A DNA stretch of 64,000 nt from Coprobacillus cateniformis. GTDB taxonomy: Bacteria > Bacillota_I > Bacilli_A > Erysipelotrichales > Coprobacillaceae. The notes under the pieces were generated by a model. It was not told the DNA's origin and did no database searches. It worked only from the letters and a program-made list of their open reading frames with translations. Position 1 is the first letter of the stretch; each line of letters starts with the position of its first letter. Positions 1 to 8,896 of the stretch are shown piece after piece. The position numbers and the translations under genes were made by a program. Location: the NCBI RefSeq assembly GCF_009767585.1, contig NZ_WSNW01000001.1, positions 2,936,041 to 3,000,040 of the forward strand. Direction: 5' to 3'.

Positions 1-1
1 T

Positions 2-769
2 GAAAATATTGATATTACTTTACCTAGTACTGCTTTGCCATTAGGAAGTTTGCATCCTTTATCAGTTGTTAAAAATGATATTGAAGAATTGTTTTTAGGA
101 ATGGGATATCAGATTGCAGAAGGACCTGAAGTTGAAAGTGATCATTTTAACTTTGAGTTAATGAATTTGCCAAAAGGACATCCAGCAAGAGATATGCAGG
201 ATACTTTCTATATAGATGAAAATACATTAATGAGAACACATACTTCACCAGTTCAGGCACATGCAATGATTGCAGCCGAAGGAAAAGGACCAATTAAAGT
301 TATTTGTCCAGGAAAAACATATCGTAGAGATGATGATGATGCAACACATTCACATCAATTTATGCAATGTGAAGGATTGGTTATTGATAAGAATATTACT
401 ATGGCTGATTTAAAAGGAACTTTAGAAGTCTTTGCTAAAAAAATGTTTGGTGAAAAACGTAAAATTCGTTTAAGACCTTCTTATTTCCCATTTACAGAGC
501 CAAGTGTTGAAGTTGATATTAGCTGTCATAACTGTGAGGGAAAAGGGTGTCCGATGTGTAAACATACTGGCTGGATTGAAATTTTAGGAGCAGGGATGGT
601 GAATCCTAGAGTTCTTGAAATGTGTGGTTTTGATCCAGAAGTTTACCAGGGATTTGCATTTGGAATTGGATTAGAACGTGTAGCAATGTTAAAATATAAC
701 ATTGATAATATTCGAGATTTTTATAATAATGATTTAAGATTCTTAAATCAGTTTGGAAGAAAGGGGTAA
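2..769 (+). CDS. pheS: Phenylalanyl-tRNA synthetase alpha subunit, 5' end outside window
   Basis: Charges tRNA-Phe with phenylalanine as the catalytic subunit of the cytosolic alpha2-beta2 class II synthetase. The frame is open from base 2, so the N-terminal coiled coil lies upstream and any ATG/TTG inside the window is not the true start. Visible are class II motif 2 (GKTYRRDDDDATHSHQF), the Cys-rich insertion typical of Firmicutes PheS (CHNCEGKGCPMC), and motif 3 (GFAFGIGLERVAMLKY) near the C-terminus. It ends 4 nt before pheT, the usual pheST operon order. Only about 255 of the usual roughly 340 residues are present. Identification is secure. Confidence 0.97.
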   Translation, partial: ENIDITLPSTALPLGSLHPLSVVKNDIEELFLGMGYQIAEGPEVESDHFNFELMNLPKGHPARDMQDTFYIDENTLMRTHTSPVQAHAMIAAEGKGPIKVICPGKTYRRDDDDATHSHQFMQCEGLVIDKNITMADLKGTLEVFAKKMFGEKRKIRLRPSYFPFTEPSVEVDISCHNCEGKGCPMCKHTGWIEILGAGMVNPRVLEMCGFDPEVYQGFAFGIGLERVAMLKYNIDNIRDFYNNDLRFLNQFGRKG

Positions 770-773
770 GGGC

Positions 774-3167
774 ATGGAAGCAAGTTTAAAATTATTAAAT
801 GAATATGTAGATATTAGTGATCAAGATCCAGCTGCTCTTGCAGAAATGATTACACGTATTGGATTAGAAGTAGAAGGAATGCATGAATTAGCACATGGTG
901 ATCAATTGGTTGTAGGGTATGTTAAAGAATGTCAGCCACATCCTGATAGTGACCATTTGAATGTATGTCAAGTAGAAGTGAAACCAGGCGTTGTCACACA
1001 AATTGTTTGTGGTGCTCCTAATGTGTCTGCTGGTCAAAAAGTCATTGTTGCATTACCAGGCTGTAATTTAGGTGAAGGTTTTAAAATTAAAGAAGGAAAA
1101 ATTAGAGGTGAAGTATCTAATGGTATGATTTGTTCAATTGCTGAACTTGGATTAGATGCACGTCTTTTAAAGGAAGAGGATAAAGCGGGTATTCATGTTT
1201 TAGATGAAGAGGCTCCATTAGGTGAAGAGGCATTATCTTATTTAGGATTGAAAGATTATATTTTAGATATTGGATTGACACCTAATCGTAGTGATTGTAT
1301 GGCAATGACTTCATTGGCTTATGAAGTTGCTGCGGTATTAAACAGAAAAGTGAAATTACCTGAAGTTAAAAAATATGATGAATTAGATAGTGACATTCGA
1401 GTTATTGTAGAAACTGATTTGTGTCCTTTCTTTGGAGCTAAGTTAATCAAAGGTGTGAAAACAAAAGAATCACCTCAGTGGTTAAAAAATCATTTATTAG
1501 CAAGTGGAATTAAGCCTATTAATAATATTGTTGATATTTCTAACTATGTCATGCTAGAAACTGGTCAACCTATTCATATGTATGACTATGATAAGATGAA
1601 AGAGAAATCTTTTGTTATTAAAACTGGTTTTCATCAAAAAGCAGTTCTTTTAGATGAAAAAGAGTATGAATTATTGCCAGAAGATATTATTGTTTCTACT
1701 GATCAAGGTATTGGTTGTGTAGCTGGGGTTATGGGAGGAAATGATACGAAGATTGATGACAATACTCGAAATATTGTGATTGAAGTTGCAACATTTGATG
1801 GAGCAACTTTACGTAATACAGCTCGTCGTATGAATTTATTAACTGATGCTTCTCAACATTATATTAAAGGTGCATTGAATACAGCAAATAGTTTTCATGT
1901 TTTAGATCGCTGTGCTGATTTATTAGTACAAGAAGCTGATGCTAGGGAAATTTATAAGACTGTATCAACTGATTTAAATGTGACAGAAAAGATTGTATCT
2001 GTTTCTCAGGATAAGATTAATGGATTATTGGGAATGTCGATTGCGTTGAATGAGATTCAAGATATCTTTGATCGTTTAAGTTTCTCTTATACTTTAAAAG
2101 AATCGACTTTTGAGGTTGTTGTTCCAACATATCGTAATGATATAACTATGGCTGCTGATTTGATTGAAGAAGTTGCGAGAATGTATGGTTATGATAATAT
2201 TCCTTCAACACTTCCTTTGATGGAAATGACGAGAGGAAATTTAACACCAAAACAAAGCAATGAAAGGTTTATAAGAGATGTTCTTGTTGATTTGGGACTA
2301 CATGAAACATTAACATATACATTGACTTCACCATCGACTGTTAATGATTTCAACTTATTTCATCCATTAGATGAACAGGTGAAATTAATGTCACCATTAG
2401 GCGAAGAACGTAGTGTCACAAGAAAATCAGTCATACCTTCATTGTTACAAGTCATCAATTATAATCAATCACATGCTTCTAAGGATGTTTGCCTGTTTGA
2501 AATTTCAAACACTTATGCAAAAGATGAAATCACAACTCTAGCAATTGCATGTCATGGAGTTTATCATAGTGTTCCTTGGGCTGGAATTCATAGAAATGTT
2601 GATTTTTACCTGGTGAAAGGATTTGTTGAAACTCTATTTAAGAAATTATGTATTGAGGAATCACGTTATAGTCTAGTAAGAGTAGAAGCTGATAATAAGA
2701 ATTTCCATCCAGGAAGAAGTGGTTATATCAAGATGGGAAAACAAATTATTGGTGTGATTGGACAAATTCATCCTTTGATGGCAAAGAAATATGACATTAA
2801 GGGGGAAACGGTTGTTGCTGAATTGAATTTATCCACTTTATTAAATCTAAAGACAAAAGCACTAAAAGTGACATCAATTCCGCAATACCCTTCTGTTAAT
2901 AGAGATATTGCATTAGTTATGGATACAGATATTCAAACATATGATGTTGTTCGTTCGATTCAAAAGGCTGGGAAAAAATTAGTTTCAAAAGCTGAAATCT
3001 TTGATGTGTATGAAGGTGAACATATTGAGGAAGGAAAGAAATCTGTAGCTATTACTTTAACTTTCCAAGATCCTACAAAAACATTAGAAGATACAATAAT
3101 TAATGATGTTATGGAAAATATTTTAGCAGTAGTGAAATCAGAATATAATGCTCATTTAAGAGGGTAA
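774..3167 (+). CDS. pheT: Phenylalanyl-tRNA synthetase beta subunit
   Basis: The beta subunit of PheRS binds tRNA and edits mischarged Tyr-tRNA-Phe. The 797-residue product has the family's layout: an N-terminal EMAP/OB-like tRNA-binding domain (about residues 40-150), B3/B4 editing and B5 domains, a degenerate synthetase core, and a C-terminal anticodon-binding FDX-ACB domain (SIPQYPSVNRDIALVMD). I chose the ATG at 774, with AAGAAAGGGG just upstream, over an in-frame TTG at 753 because family members begin close to this point. It follows pheS by 4 nt and ends at a strong terminator. Confidence 0.97.
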   Translation: MEASLKLLNEYVDISDQDPAALAEMITRIGLEVEGMHELAHGDQLVVGYVKECQPHPDSDHLNVCQVEVKPGVVTQIVCGAPNVSAGQKVIVALPGCNLGEGFKIKEGKIRGEVSNGMICSIAELGLDARLLKEEDKAGIHVLDEEAPLGEEALSYLGLKDYILDIGLTPNRSDCMAMTSLAYEVAAVLNRKVKLPEVKKYDELDSDIRVIVETDLCPFFGAKLIKGVKTKESPQWLKNHLLASGIKPINNIVDISNYVMLETGQPIHMYDYDKMKEKSFVIKTGFHQKAVLLDEKEYELLPEDIIVSTDQGIGCVAGVMGGNDTKIDDNTRNIVIEVATFDGATLRNTARRMNLLTDASQHYIKGALNTANSFHVLDRCADLLVQEADAREIYKTVSTDLNVTEKIVSVSQDKINGLLGMSIALNEIQDIFDRLSFSYTLKESTFEVVVPTYRNDITMAADLIEEVARMYGYDNIPSTLPLMEMTRGNLTPKQSNERFIRDVLVDLGLHETLTYTLTSPSTVNDFNLFHPLDEQVKLMSPLGEERSVTRKSVIPSLLQVINYNQSHASKDVCLFEISNTYAKDEITTLAIACHGVYHSVPWAGIHRNVDFYLVKGFVETLFKKLCIEESRYSLVRVEADNKNFHPGRSGYIKMGKQIIGVIGQIHPLMAKKYDIKGETVVAELNLSTLLNLKTKALKVTSIPQYPSVNRDIALVMDTDIQTYDVVRSIQKAGKKLVSKAEIFDVYEGEHIEEGKKSVAITLTFQDPTKTLEDTIINDVMENILAVVKSEYNAHLRG

Positions 3168-3170
3168 TAA

Positions 3171-3199
3171 AAAAAGGTAATAAATTTTATTACCTTTTT
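3171..3199. terminator. Bidirectional terminator between pheT and the ThrE pair
   Basis: A 14-bp inverted repeat (AAAAAGGTAATAAA and its complement) with a 1-nt spacer, A-rich on one side and T-rich on the other. It can end pheST on the plus strand and the convergent ThrE pair on the minus strand. Confidence 0.85.
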
Positions 3200-3234
3200 A
3201 ATTTGAGTAAAAAAGATTTCAATGAGAATCTGTC

Positions 3235-3690
3235 TTATTCAATTTTTGCATAATTTTTTGTTTTTATAATTTTATAGACTTGTAATGTTGTAGAAGATAT
3301 TAAGATTGCTAAAGCAATAGAAATGCTGATTCCAATAGTGGATAAAAAACTTTCAGCAAAGAGATTGTTTAATCCTTGTACTGCATATAACATTGTGTAA
3401 TAGATTCCACTTCCTGGAACTAAAGGGAAACAACCAATGATAATAAAAATTGTAGCTGGAGCTTTATAATGGCGTGCCATCATTTCAGCAATAAGAGCAA
3501 CACATAACATTGCAATAAAACTTTGTATAAAGATATTGTCTAGGAATTGTGTGGCAAGGTAAATAACCCAACCTAATGTACCTACAATGGAACCAACACA
3601 TGCAAATTTTATATTTTTATGAATACGAAAAATAAATGTAAAACCAAGACAACCTACAAAGGCTGATAAGCATTGAATGATTTCGTTCAT
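3235..3690 (-). CDS. Threonine/serine exporter, small membrane subunit (ThrE_2 / DUF3815)
   Basis: A hydrophobic 151-residue protein with about four to five membrane segments and a central run (IFIIIGCFPLVPGSGIYY) typical of the ThrE_2 (DUF3815) family. In ThrE of Corynebacterium this domain is the C-terminal half of a single amino-acid exporter; here it is separate. I use the ATG at 3690, preceded by GAGAGGTG, rather than the upstream in-frame GTG at 3699. The start lies 1 nt after the stop of the partner gene, so translation is probably coupled. The family is clear; the substrate (Thr/Ser) is inferred. Confidence 0.85.
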   Translation of the reverse strand: MNEIIQCLSAFVGCLGFTFIFRIHKNIKFACVGSIVGTLGWVIYLATQFLDNIFIQSFIAMLCVALIAEMMARHYKAPATIFIIIGCFPLVPGSGIYYTMLYAVQGLNNLFAESFLSTIGISISIALAILISSTTLQVYKIIKTKNYAKIE

Positions 3691-3691
3691 A

Positions 3692-4444
3692 TTAAGCACC
3701 TCTCAATAGCATCATCATAACACCAACTCCAATTGCAATACTGGCAGCAATCAAAATCGCTTCAATCATCCTTGAAAGTCCAGAAATGAAGTCTCCACCA
3801 ATAATATCTCTAAGACTATTGGTAATTGCAATTCCAGGAACTAACAACATGAGTGTTCCAGTGATGACAGATTGCTGATTCTCAACAATTCCTATTTTAT
3901 TTCCTAGAATAGCAATCGTAGATAAAACCATGCTTGATAAGATAGTTCGAACAATACCATTAATCCTCAGCTTTTCTAGTAGATAAATAAAGTAATATAA
4001 CACGAAACCAATAACTCCTGAAACAACCATATCAATGGCACCACCACCAAAAAATACACAGAACATGGCAGCAGATACAATATATCCTAACAATATTAAT
4101 TGATAATTTAATTCTTGTGATTTTATGTTTTCTATTTTTTCTTGAATATTGTGAAGCTCTATATCTCCATTACTAATTTGTCTTACTAAACAATTTAATT
4201 CATAGAGATGATCTAAATGGATACGATTTGAACGTGCACGTTTAGAAACATGATAAGGGGTACCATCATGCAATGTTAATGATAATGTAAAATAAGAAGG
4301 TATTGCAAAGACTTCAACATTTTTAAATCCTAATCCTTCACACATACGTTGTAAAGATTCTTCGACACGATAGATTTCTGCACCATGTCTTAGTAATAAA
4401 TAACCAATTTCATTCACAGATTGTAAAACTTCTTTTTCGTCCAT
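3692..4444 (-). CDS. Threonine/serine exporter, large subunit (ThrE_1 / DUF1212)
   Basis: A 250-residue protein with a soluble N-terminal domain carrying the DUF1212 signature (LLLRHGAEIYRVEESLQRM) and about five membrane helices from residue 110 on. It is the N-terminal half of split ThrE-type exporters, expected to form a membrane complex with the downstream DUF3815 protein to export threonine or serine. The start has a good Shine-Dalgarno (GAGGTGA). It diverges from the HAD hydrolase gene. The family assignment is firm; the transported substrate is inferred. Confidence 0.87.
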   Translation of the reverse strand: MDEKEVLQSVNEIGYLLLRHGAEIYRVEESLQRMCEGLGFKNVEVFAIPSYFTLSLTLHDGTPYHVSKRARSNRIHLDHLYELNCLVRQISNGDIELHNIQEKIENIKSQELNYQLILLGYIVSAAMFCVFFGGGAIDMVVSGVIGFVLYYFIYLLEKLRINGIVRTILSSMVLSTIAILGNKIGIVENQQSVITGTLMLLVPGIAITNSLRDIIGGDFISGLSRMIEAILIAASIAIGVGVMMMLLRGA

Positions 4445-4571
4445 GTTTTCACCTCACAATAATAATTTATATCATATTTCCTATCCCTTGCCTAGCATTT
4501 CTCGATAATTTTTTTGATTTCATTCACTGCTTACTTATGTTAAAATAAGGGAACGTAGAGAGGTGGAAAAA

Positions 4572-5450
4572 ATGATTAAATTAATTGTTTGTGATATGGA
4601 TGGAACAATCTTAAATAAGGATAATACGCTTGATGAACAAAGCTATCAAAAGATACTAGAAAAAAGTGATCAGGGTGTTGAATTTATGTTTGCGACAGGA
4701 CGTGGGTTTGATATGGTTGAGGATATATGTCAAAGCAAAGGAATTTATAATTCTTTGATTTTAAATAATGGAACTCAATATAGAAGTTATGATGGTCATA
4801 TCAATCGCTATTATCCAATGGAAAGAAAGTCTTTTGAACAGATTATGGCTATTTTGTTAGAATATGAATATCATATTTCGGTTCATACTCAGCAAGGAAA
4901 ATATATTTTTGAAGATAAAGAAACCTATTTTTTAAGACATCAGAAGATATTGATGAAATCAAAAGGTATTGATGATCCTTCTTTATTACCAAAGACACCG
5001 TTTTTTACAAGAACTGGTTTTCTTAAAAATGTTCATGAAGTTAAAACAGTTGATGAATTGTATAAGTCTAAAGCATTGCCTTTAAAGATAGATGCTAGAC
5101 ATATTGATTATCAAAGTGTACAAGGTGTAGAGAAACTTTTAAAAGATATTAATCATTTACATATTTCTTCATCATTTGAAGAGAATATAGAGATTACAAG
5201 TGATGTTCATGATAAGGGGAGTATGCTAAAAGAGGTTTTAAAAGAGAAAGGATTATCTGTTTATGAAGTGGCAACTTTTGGTGATGGATTCAATGATATT
5301 GGAATGCTAGAATCATTTCCATATTCATTTGCCCCAGCGAATGCATCAGAACTGGTAAAAGAAAAAGCATCTTATGCATTGGAGGTAACCAATGAACAAG
5401 GTGCTGTTGCAAAAGGAATTCAAATCTTAGAAGAACTTAATCTGCTTTAA
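4572..5450 (+). CDS. Cof-type HAD-superfamily phosphatase
   Basis: A predicted cytosolic hydrolase of phosphorylated sugars or cofactors (Cof/type IIB HAD). Motif I is DMDGT near the N-terminus with the nucleophilic Asp, motif II is FATGRG, and motif IV is GDGFNDIGML near the C-terminus; a large C2 cap domain lies between. It has 292 residues, normal for the family. The ATG at 4572, with AGAGGTGG five bases upstream, is preferred over an in-frame GTG at 4563. The 3' end overlaps the convergent tmcAL gene by 14 bp. The substrate cannot be predicted. Confidence 0.92.
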   Translation: MIKLIVCDMDGTILNKDNTLDEQSYQKILEKSDQGVEFMFATGRGFDMVEDICQSKGIYNSLILNNGTQYRSYDGHINRYYPMERKSFEQIMAILLEYEYHISVHTQQGKYIFEDKETYFLRHQKILMKSKGIDDPSLLPKTPFFTRTGFLKNVHEVKTVDELYKSKALPLKIDARHIDYQSVQGVEKLLKDINHLHISSSFEENIEITSDVHDKGSMLKEVLKEKGLSVYEVATFGDGFNDIGMLESFPYSFAPANASELVKEKASYALEVTNEQGAVAKGIQILEELNLL

Positions 5451-6588
5451 TATAAGGAATACTTGCGTATTCTTTTTTGATGAGATCATAAGGTTGTTGA
5501 GAGAGTAGGGAAAGCAGACGTGTTGCTTTGAATTCTATCTCTAGTGCTGGATGCTGATATCTAGAGAAGTTTGTAACGATTGTATAAGGGCATTCTTTTT
5601 TTATGATATTGAGATATTGGCGTCCTTGTTCATTCATAGCAAGAATTCTTAAATAATCGATTTTCATAGCTGCCTGTATTTGCTGTTTTGTGTTTTTCAT
5701 TAATAAATGAATAAGCATTCTTTGGATGCGTGGTTTGGTATATCTTTTTGATAACAAACAACCAAGTAATTCTTCCAGACAATTTGTTTTATGGATTTGA
5801 GAAATTAAAATATTTTCTAAACCTTCTTCAACCAAATGGTATTGTCTAAGTTCTTTGGGGGTTGAAGTCATGATTTGATATTTTAAATAAGGGTAGAAAT
5901 CCTGAAGAAAAAACAAATCATTCTGATAATATTCAGGATGAGGGAGTGTTGATTTGAAATCTTTTTTTTCATAAATAGCCTTTCTAATAGCAGATGCACT
6001 GGCAATATCCTGCAGCTTGGTATCATGATAATCATTTGTACGTGCAAAACAGTGGGGTGTTATCGCGTAATGATGAGATACAATTTCTTTGACATAACTT
6101 AATCCTAATAAATCGTTAGGTGTTGTGATTTCTTTTCCCATAATCTGTCTTAGTGCTTGGTTGCAGGCATCAGGATAACGCAAACCTTCTTGCATGTAAT
6201 GCTTGATGTGCATATTATAGTCTTCTTGATGCATTTCAATAGTGCAAGCAATATCCATAAATGTTTCAATGCGACCATCTTCACTTCCAAAACAGATATC
6301 TGTCACACCAATAGCATGTAATAAATCAATTGCCCCTTTGGCAAAATAATCAGCACTCTGGCAAGCATATACAAAGGGTAATTCTAATACGATATCTACT
6401 CCAAATTCAATGGCTAAACGACTGCGTGTCCATTTGTCTATAATAGCCGGTTCACCTCTTTGAACGAATGATGAAGACATGACTGCAATTGTATAATCAC
6501 ATTTTGTTATTGTCTTGGAACGCTGTATATGATAAATATGTCCATTATGAAATGGATTGTATTCTACAATGATTCCTAAAACTCTCAT
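5437..6588 (-). CDS. tmcAL: tRNA(Met) cytidine acetate ligase TmcAL (YlbM family)
   Basis: Acetate- and ATP-dependent enzyme that makes N4-acetylcytidine at the wobble base of elongator tRNA-Met (the function is established for Bacillus TmcAL). The N-terminal nucleotidyltransferase fold shows VEYNPFHNGHIYHI with the HxGH motif, followed by MSSSFVQRGEPAIIDKW and LELPFVYACQSADYFAKGA, all family hallmarks. It has 383 residues, close to the usual 390-400. The start is preceded by AGAGGTG. In many Firmicutes it neighbours yceD-rpmF, as here, where it is divergent from them. Confidence 0.93.
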   Translation of the reverse strand: MRVLGIIVEYNPFHNGHIYHIQRSKTITKCDYTIAVMSSSFVQRGEPAIIDKWTRSRLAIEFGVDIVLELPFVYACQSADYFAKGAIDLLHAIGVTDICFGSEDGRIETFMDIACTIEMHQEDYNMHIKHYMQEGLRYPDACNQALRQIMGKEITTPNDLLGLSYVKEIVSHHYAITPHCFARTNDYHDTKLQDIASASAIRKAIYEKKDFKSTLPHPEYYQNDLFFLQDFYPYLKYQIMTSTPKELRQYHLVEEGLENILISQIHKTNCLEELLGCLLSKRYTKPRIQRMLIHLLMKNTKQQIQAAMKIDYLRILAMNEQGRQYLNIIKKECPYTIVTNFSRYQHPALEIEFKATRLLSLLSQQPYDLIKKEYASIPYIKAD

Positions 6589-6686
6589 ATTGACACCTCT
6601 TTTTGCTTAGTTTATCATAGTTTTATAAGAAAGCATAGAATTGATTAAAAGAAGTGAGGAATTCAACGAATTATGCGAAATTTTGA

Positions 6687-6715
6687 TTGACATATTTGGT
6701 TGTTTTATATATAAT
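6687..6715 (+). promoter_or_regulatory. Sigma-A promoter of yceD-rpmF
   Basis: A perfect -35 (TTGACA, 6687-6692) and perfect -10 (TATAAT, 6710-6715) are separated by 17 nt, 29 nt upstream of the chosen yceD start. Confidence 0.9.
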
Positions 6716-6743
6716 CAACTATGCGGTGTAAAGGGTGATTTTT

Positions 6744-7256
6744 TTGAAATGGAATTTACAATGGATTTTGAAACAAAAAGATGGATGTTTTGATTTTGAT
6801 GAAACACTTACGTTTCCATCAGAAATGTTTCATAATTTATCACAAGTCAATGGTTTGAAAGATGTTCATGTTGTAGGACGAGGATGTCTAGATATGAAAA
6901 ATCATCAGTTATACGTTGATTTTCAAGTAAAAGGTCAAATGATTCTACCATGTGCCGTTTCATTAGAAGATGTGGATTACCCATTTGATATTAAGTCGGC
7001 AACTGTATTTGCTTTTTATAAACCTTTAGATGATGAAGATGTTATTGAGGTTAAAAGGGATACTGTTGATTTAACTCCTGTTGTTTTTCAGGAAATTATG
7101 ATGGATGTTCCCATGCGTGTTGTTAAAGATGGCGCAACTTTGAAAACCGAAGGCAATGGTTGGAAAGTATTAAATGAAAAAGATGAAGGTAAGGATGAAG
7201 ATTATATTGATCCTCGACTTGCCAAACTTAAAGATTATTTTAAGGATAAAGAATAA
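6744..7256 (+). CDS. yceD: YceD/DUF177 family protein
   Basis: A 170-residue DUF177 protein; homologues are linked genetically and by conserved position to 23S rRNA and ribosomal protein L32 accumulation. The family core is visible in VVGRGCLDMKNHQLYVDF and in the central ILPCAVSLEDVDYPF. I take the TTG at 6744, placed after AAGGGTG with a 6-nt gap, because family members usually begin MKW; an in-frame GTG at 6735 overlaps the ribosome-binding site. Directly followed by rpmF, the classic yceD-rpmF pair, under one strong promoter. Confidence 0.88.
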   Translation: MKWNLQWILKQKDGCFDFDETLTFPSEMFHNLSQVNGLKDVHVVGRGCLDMKNHQLYVDFQVKGQMILPCAVSLEDVDYPFDIKSATVFAFYKPLDDEDVIEVKRDTVDLTPVVFQEIMMDVPMRVVKDGATLKTEGNGWKVLNEKDEGKDEDYIDPRLAKLKDYFKDKE

Positions 7257-7268
7257 GGAGGTGTACCT

Positions 7269-7436
7269 ATGGCAGTACCACAAAGAAGAGTTTCTAAAAC
7301 AAGAAGAAACAAAAGAAGAACACATGACAAGTTAACAGTACCAGCTGTAGTTGTTTGCCCTGAATGTGGAGAATACAAATTATCTCATAGAGTATGCAAA
7401 CATTGCGGAACTTACAACGGACAAAAAGTGTTATAA
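7269..7436 (+). CDS. rpmF: Ribosomal protein bL32
   Basis: A 55-residue large-subunit protein. It begins MAVPQRRVSKTRRNKRRTH, the invariant L32 N-terminus, and carries a zinc ribbon with CPEC and CKHC pairs, so this is the zinc-binding form. AAGGAGG precedes the ATG by 5-6 nt. It lies 12 nt after yceD and before a terminator. Length and composition are normal. Confidence 0.98.
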   Translation: MAVPQRRVSKTRRNKRRTHDKLTVPAVVVCPECGEYKLSHRVCKHCGTYNGQKVL

Positions 7437-7439
7437 AAA

Positions 7440-7466
7440 CTGCCCCTTATTAAAGGGCTTTTTTTA
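7440..7466 (+). terminator. Terminator after rpmF
   Basis: GCCCCTT-ATT-AAAGGGC hairpin with one unpaired C, followed by seven T residues. Confidence 0.85.
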
Positions 7467-7594
7467 TTTAAAAAATGAATAGTATAAATGTTTTTAAATA
7501 AAGAAGCATTGGTTAAATTTATGAGATGAGGATGAATATTTTGCTAATCGAATGCTTAGAATAGTTTATAATGAGGATAAAGTGAGGATTTGAT

Positions 7595-8725
7595 ATGAGA
7601 AAACGTAAAAGAGGCATGCTTTTGATTGTTTTGGTATTGATTATAGGAATGGCAATTGGGGTTATAGTAGGAAGAGAATTTCTTGAAATTCCAGTGTTGG
7701 ATTTAAATGCGGTTGAACAAGCTTTTCAGAAAAATAAGGATTACCAATATTTTTATAATCAATTAAATGAAATTGAACAAAAGACGTATCAAAGAATATA
7801 TTATGTTTTAAGTCAGCACCAAGAAGAAGTGACTTTAGAAGAAAAAGATATTGAAAAAGTAAAAGATATTTTTACAAAAGTTATTTATGACCACGGAGAA
7901 CTCTATTATGTTAATTCCCAGTTTCAATATCAGGAAAACAAGCAAACTATACAGTTTTTACCTCTATATGACTATTCTTTAGACGAAGTAAAAAAAATGA
8001 ATCAAGATATTGAAAAGAAAACTGAAGTTTTTTTAAATGAGGCTAAGAAAGAAACTTCACAATTGCAAAAAGCGCGACTTGCATATAATTATATTGTTGA
8101 AAATGTTGTTTATGAAGATGGTGTTGATAACAATCAAAATATGGTAAGTGCTTTGGCTAATGGAAAATCAGTCTGTGCTGGATATGCAAGAGGATATCAG
8201 TATCTTTTAAATCAGTTAGGAATAGAAAATGCCTATATTGTTGGAACTGCTAAAGAAACGCGTTCTCAGACATTGAATGGGGACGGGCATGCGTGGGTTA
8301 TGATTCATCTGAGTGGTGACTATTATTATTGTGATCCAACATGGGGAGATGCTGTTCATGAGAATTCAGAACATGCCTGTTTAGGGTATTTTATGATGAG
8401 TAGCGAAGACATGTTAAAGTGCTATCAGCCTGAAGTTCCTTATGAAAAGACTCAACAATACCAGATCAATGTTTTTAAGGATGAAAAATGTTATATGGAA
8501 AAGTATGATGAAAGTGTTTTATCTTATGCAGTGAATAGAGGATTAAAAAATAAAAGCAGAGTAGCAGAAATAAAATGTATCAATGACAATGTTTATCAAA
8601 AAGTGAAAAGAAATCTTGAATCTTCTTATTTGGGATATCAAGTTTTAAGTCAAAACAAATGTTGGAATGAAAATGCAACTTATTCCTATAATGATGAATT
8701 AAGGATGATAGAATTATATTATTAA
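7595..8725 (+). CDS. Membrane-anchored transglutaminase-like (cysteine protease fold) protein
   Basis: A 376-residue exported protein with a basic N-terminus and one hydrophobic segment (residues about 8-27), so probably a signal anchor with the rest outside the cell. The transglutaminase core has the complete triad: Cys in KSVCAGYARGYQYLL, His in GDGHAWVMI and Asp in YYCDPTWGDA. Such domains in Firmicutes act as proteases or cell-wall crosslinking or processing enzymes; no specific role can be assigned. It is monocistronic, with terminators on both sides. An imperfect promoter (TATAAT at 7567-7572) lies upstream. Confidence 0.85.
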   Translation: MRKRKRGMLLIVLVLIIGMAIGVIVGREFLEIPVLDLNAVEQAFQKNKDYQYFYNQLNEIEQKTYQRIYYVLSQHQEEVTLEEKDIEKVKDIFTKVIYDHGELYYVNSQFQYQENKQTIQFLPLYDYSLDEVKKMNQDIEKKTEVFLNEAKKETSQLQKARLAYNYIVENVVYEDGVDNNQNMVSALANGKSVCAGYARGYQYLLNQLGIENAYIVGTAKETRSQTLNGDGHAWVMIHLSGDYYYCDPTWGDAVHENSEHACLGYFMMSSEDMLKCYQPEVPYEKTQQYQINVFKDEKCYMEKYDESVLSYAVNRGLKNKSRVAEIKCINDNVYQKVKRNLESSYLGYQVLSQNKCWNENATYSYNDELRMIELYY

Positions 8726-8751
8726 TTGGAAAAAATTGAAAAAACAAAGAT

Positions 8752-8780
8752 AAGTAGCGGGAAACTGCTACTTTTTTTGT
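8752..8780 (+). terminator. Terminator after the transglutaminase-like gene
   Basis: AGTAGC / GCTACT stem with an 8-nt loop, followed by seven T residues. Confidence 0.85.
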
Positions 8781-8812
8781 TTAAAAAAGAGAAAAAAGGC
8801 ATGTGATTTCTA

Positions 8813-8890
8813 TGTACAAGGGGGATGAAATGTTATATAATAGTGGCATGAAGTGTTAAAGAATGTATAGAAATGTTATAAAGTGGGTGA
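8813..8890 (+). promoter_or_regulatory. Promoter of the dcw cluster with five 10-bp-spaced MraZ-type operators
   Basis: The promoter reads TGTACA (8813-8818), 17 nt, TATAAT (8836-8841). From base 8842 five related pentamers recur at exactly 10-nt intervals: AGTGG (8842), AGTGT (8852), AATGT (8862), AATGT (8872), AGTGG (8882). MraZ of Mollicutes and other bacteria is known to bind tandem AAAGTGK/TGGG-type repeats spaced by one helical turn upstream of its own gene. The repeats cover the transcription start and leader, so autorepression is the natural inference. Confidence 0.75.
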
Positions 8891-8896
8891 TTTTAA

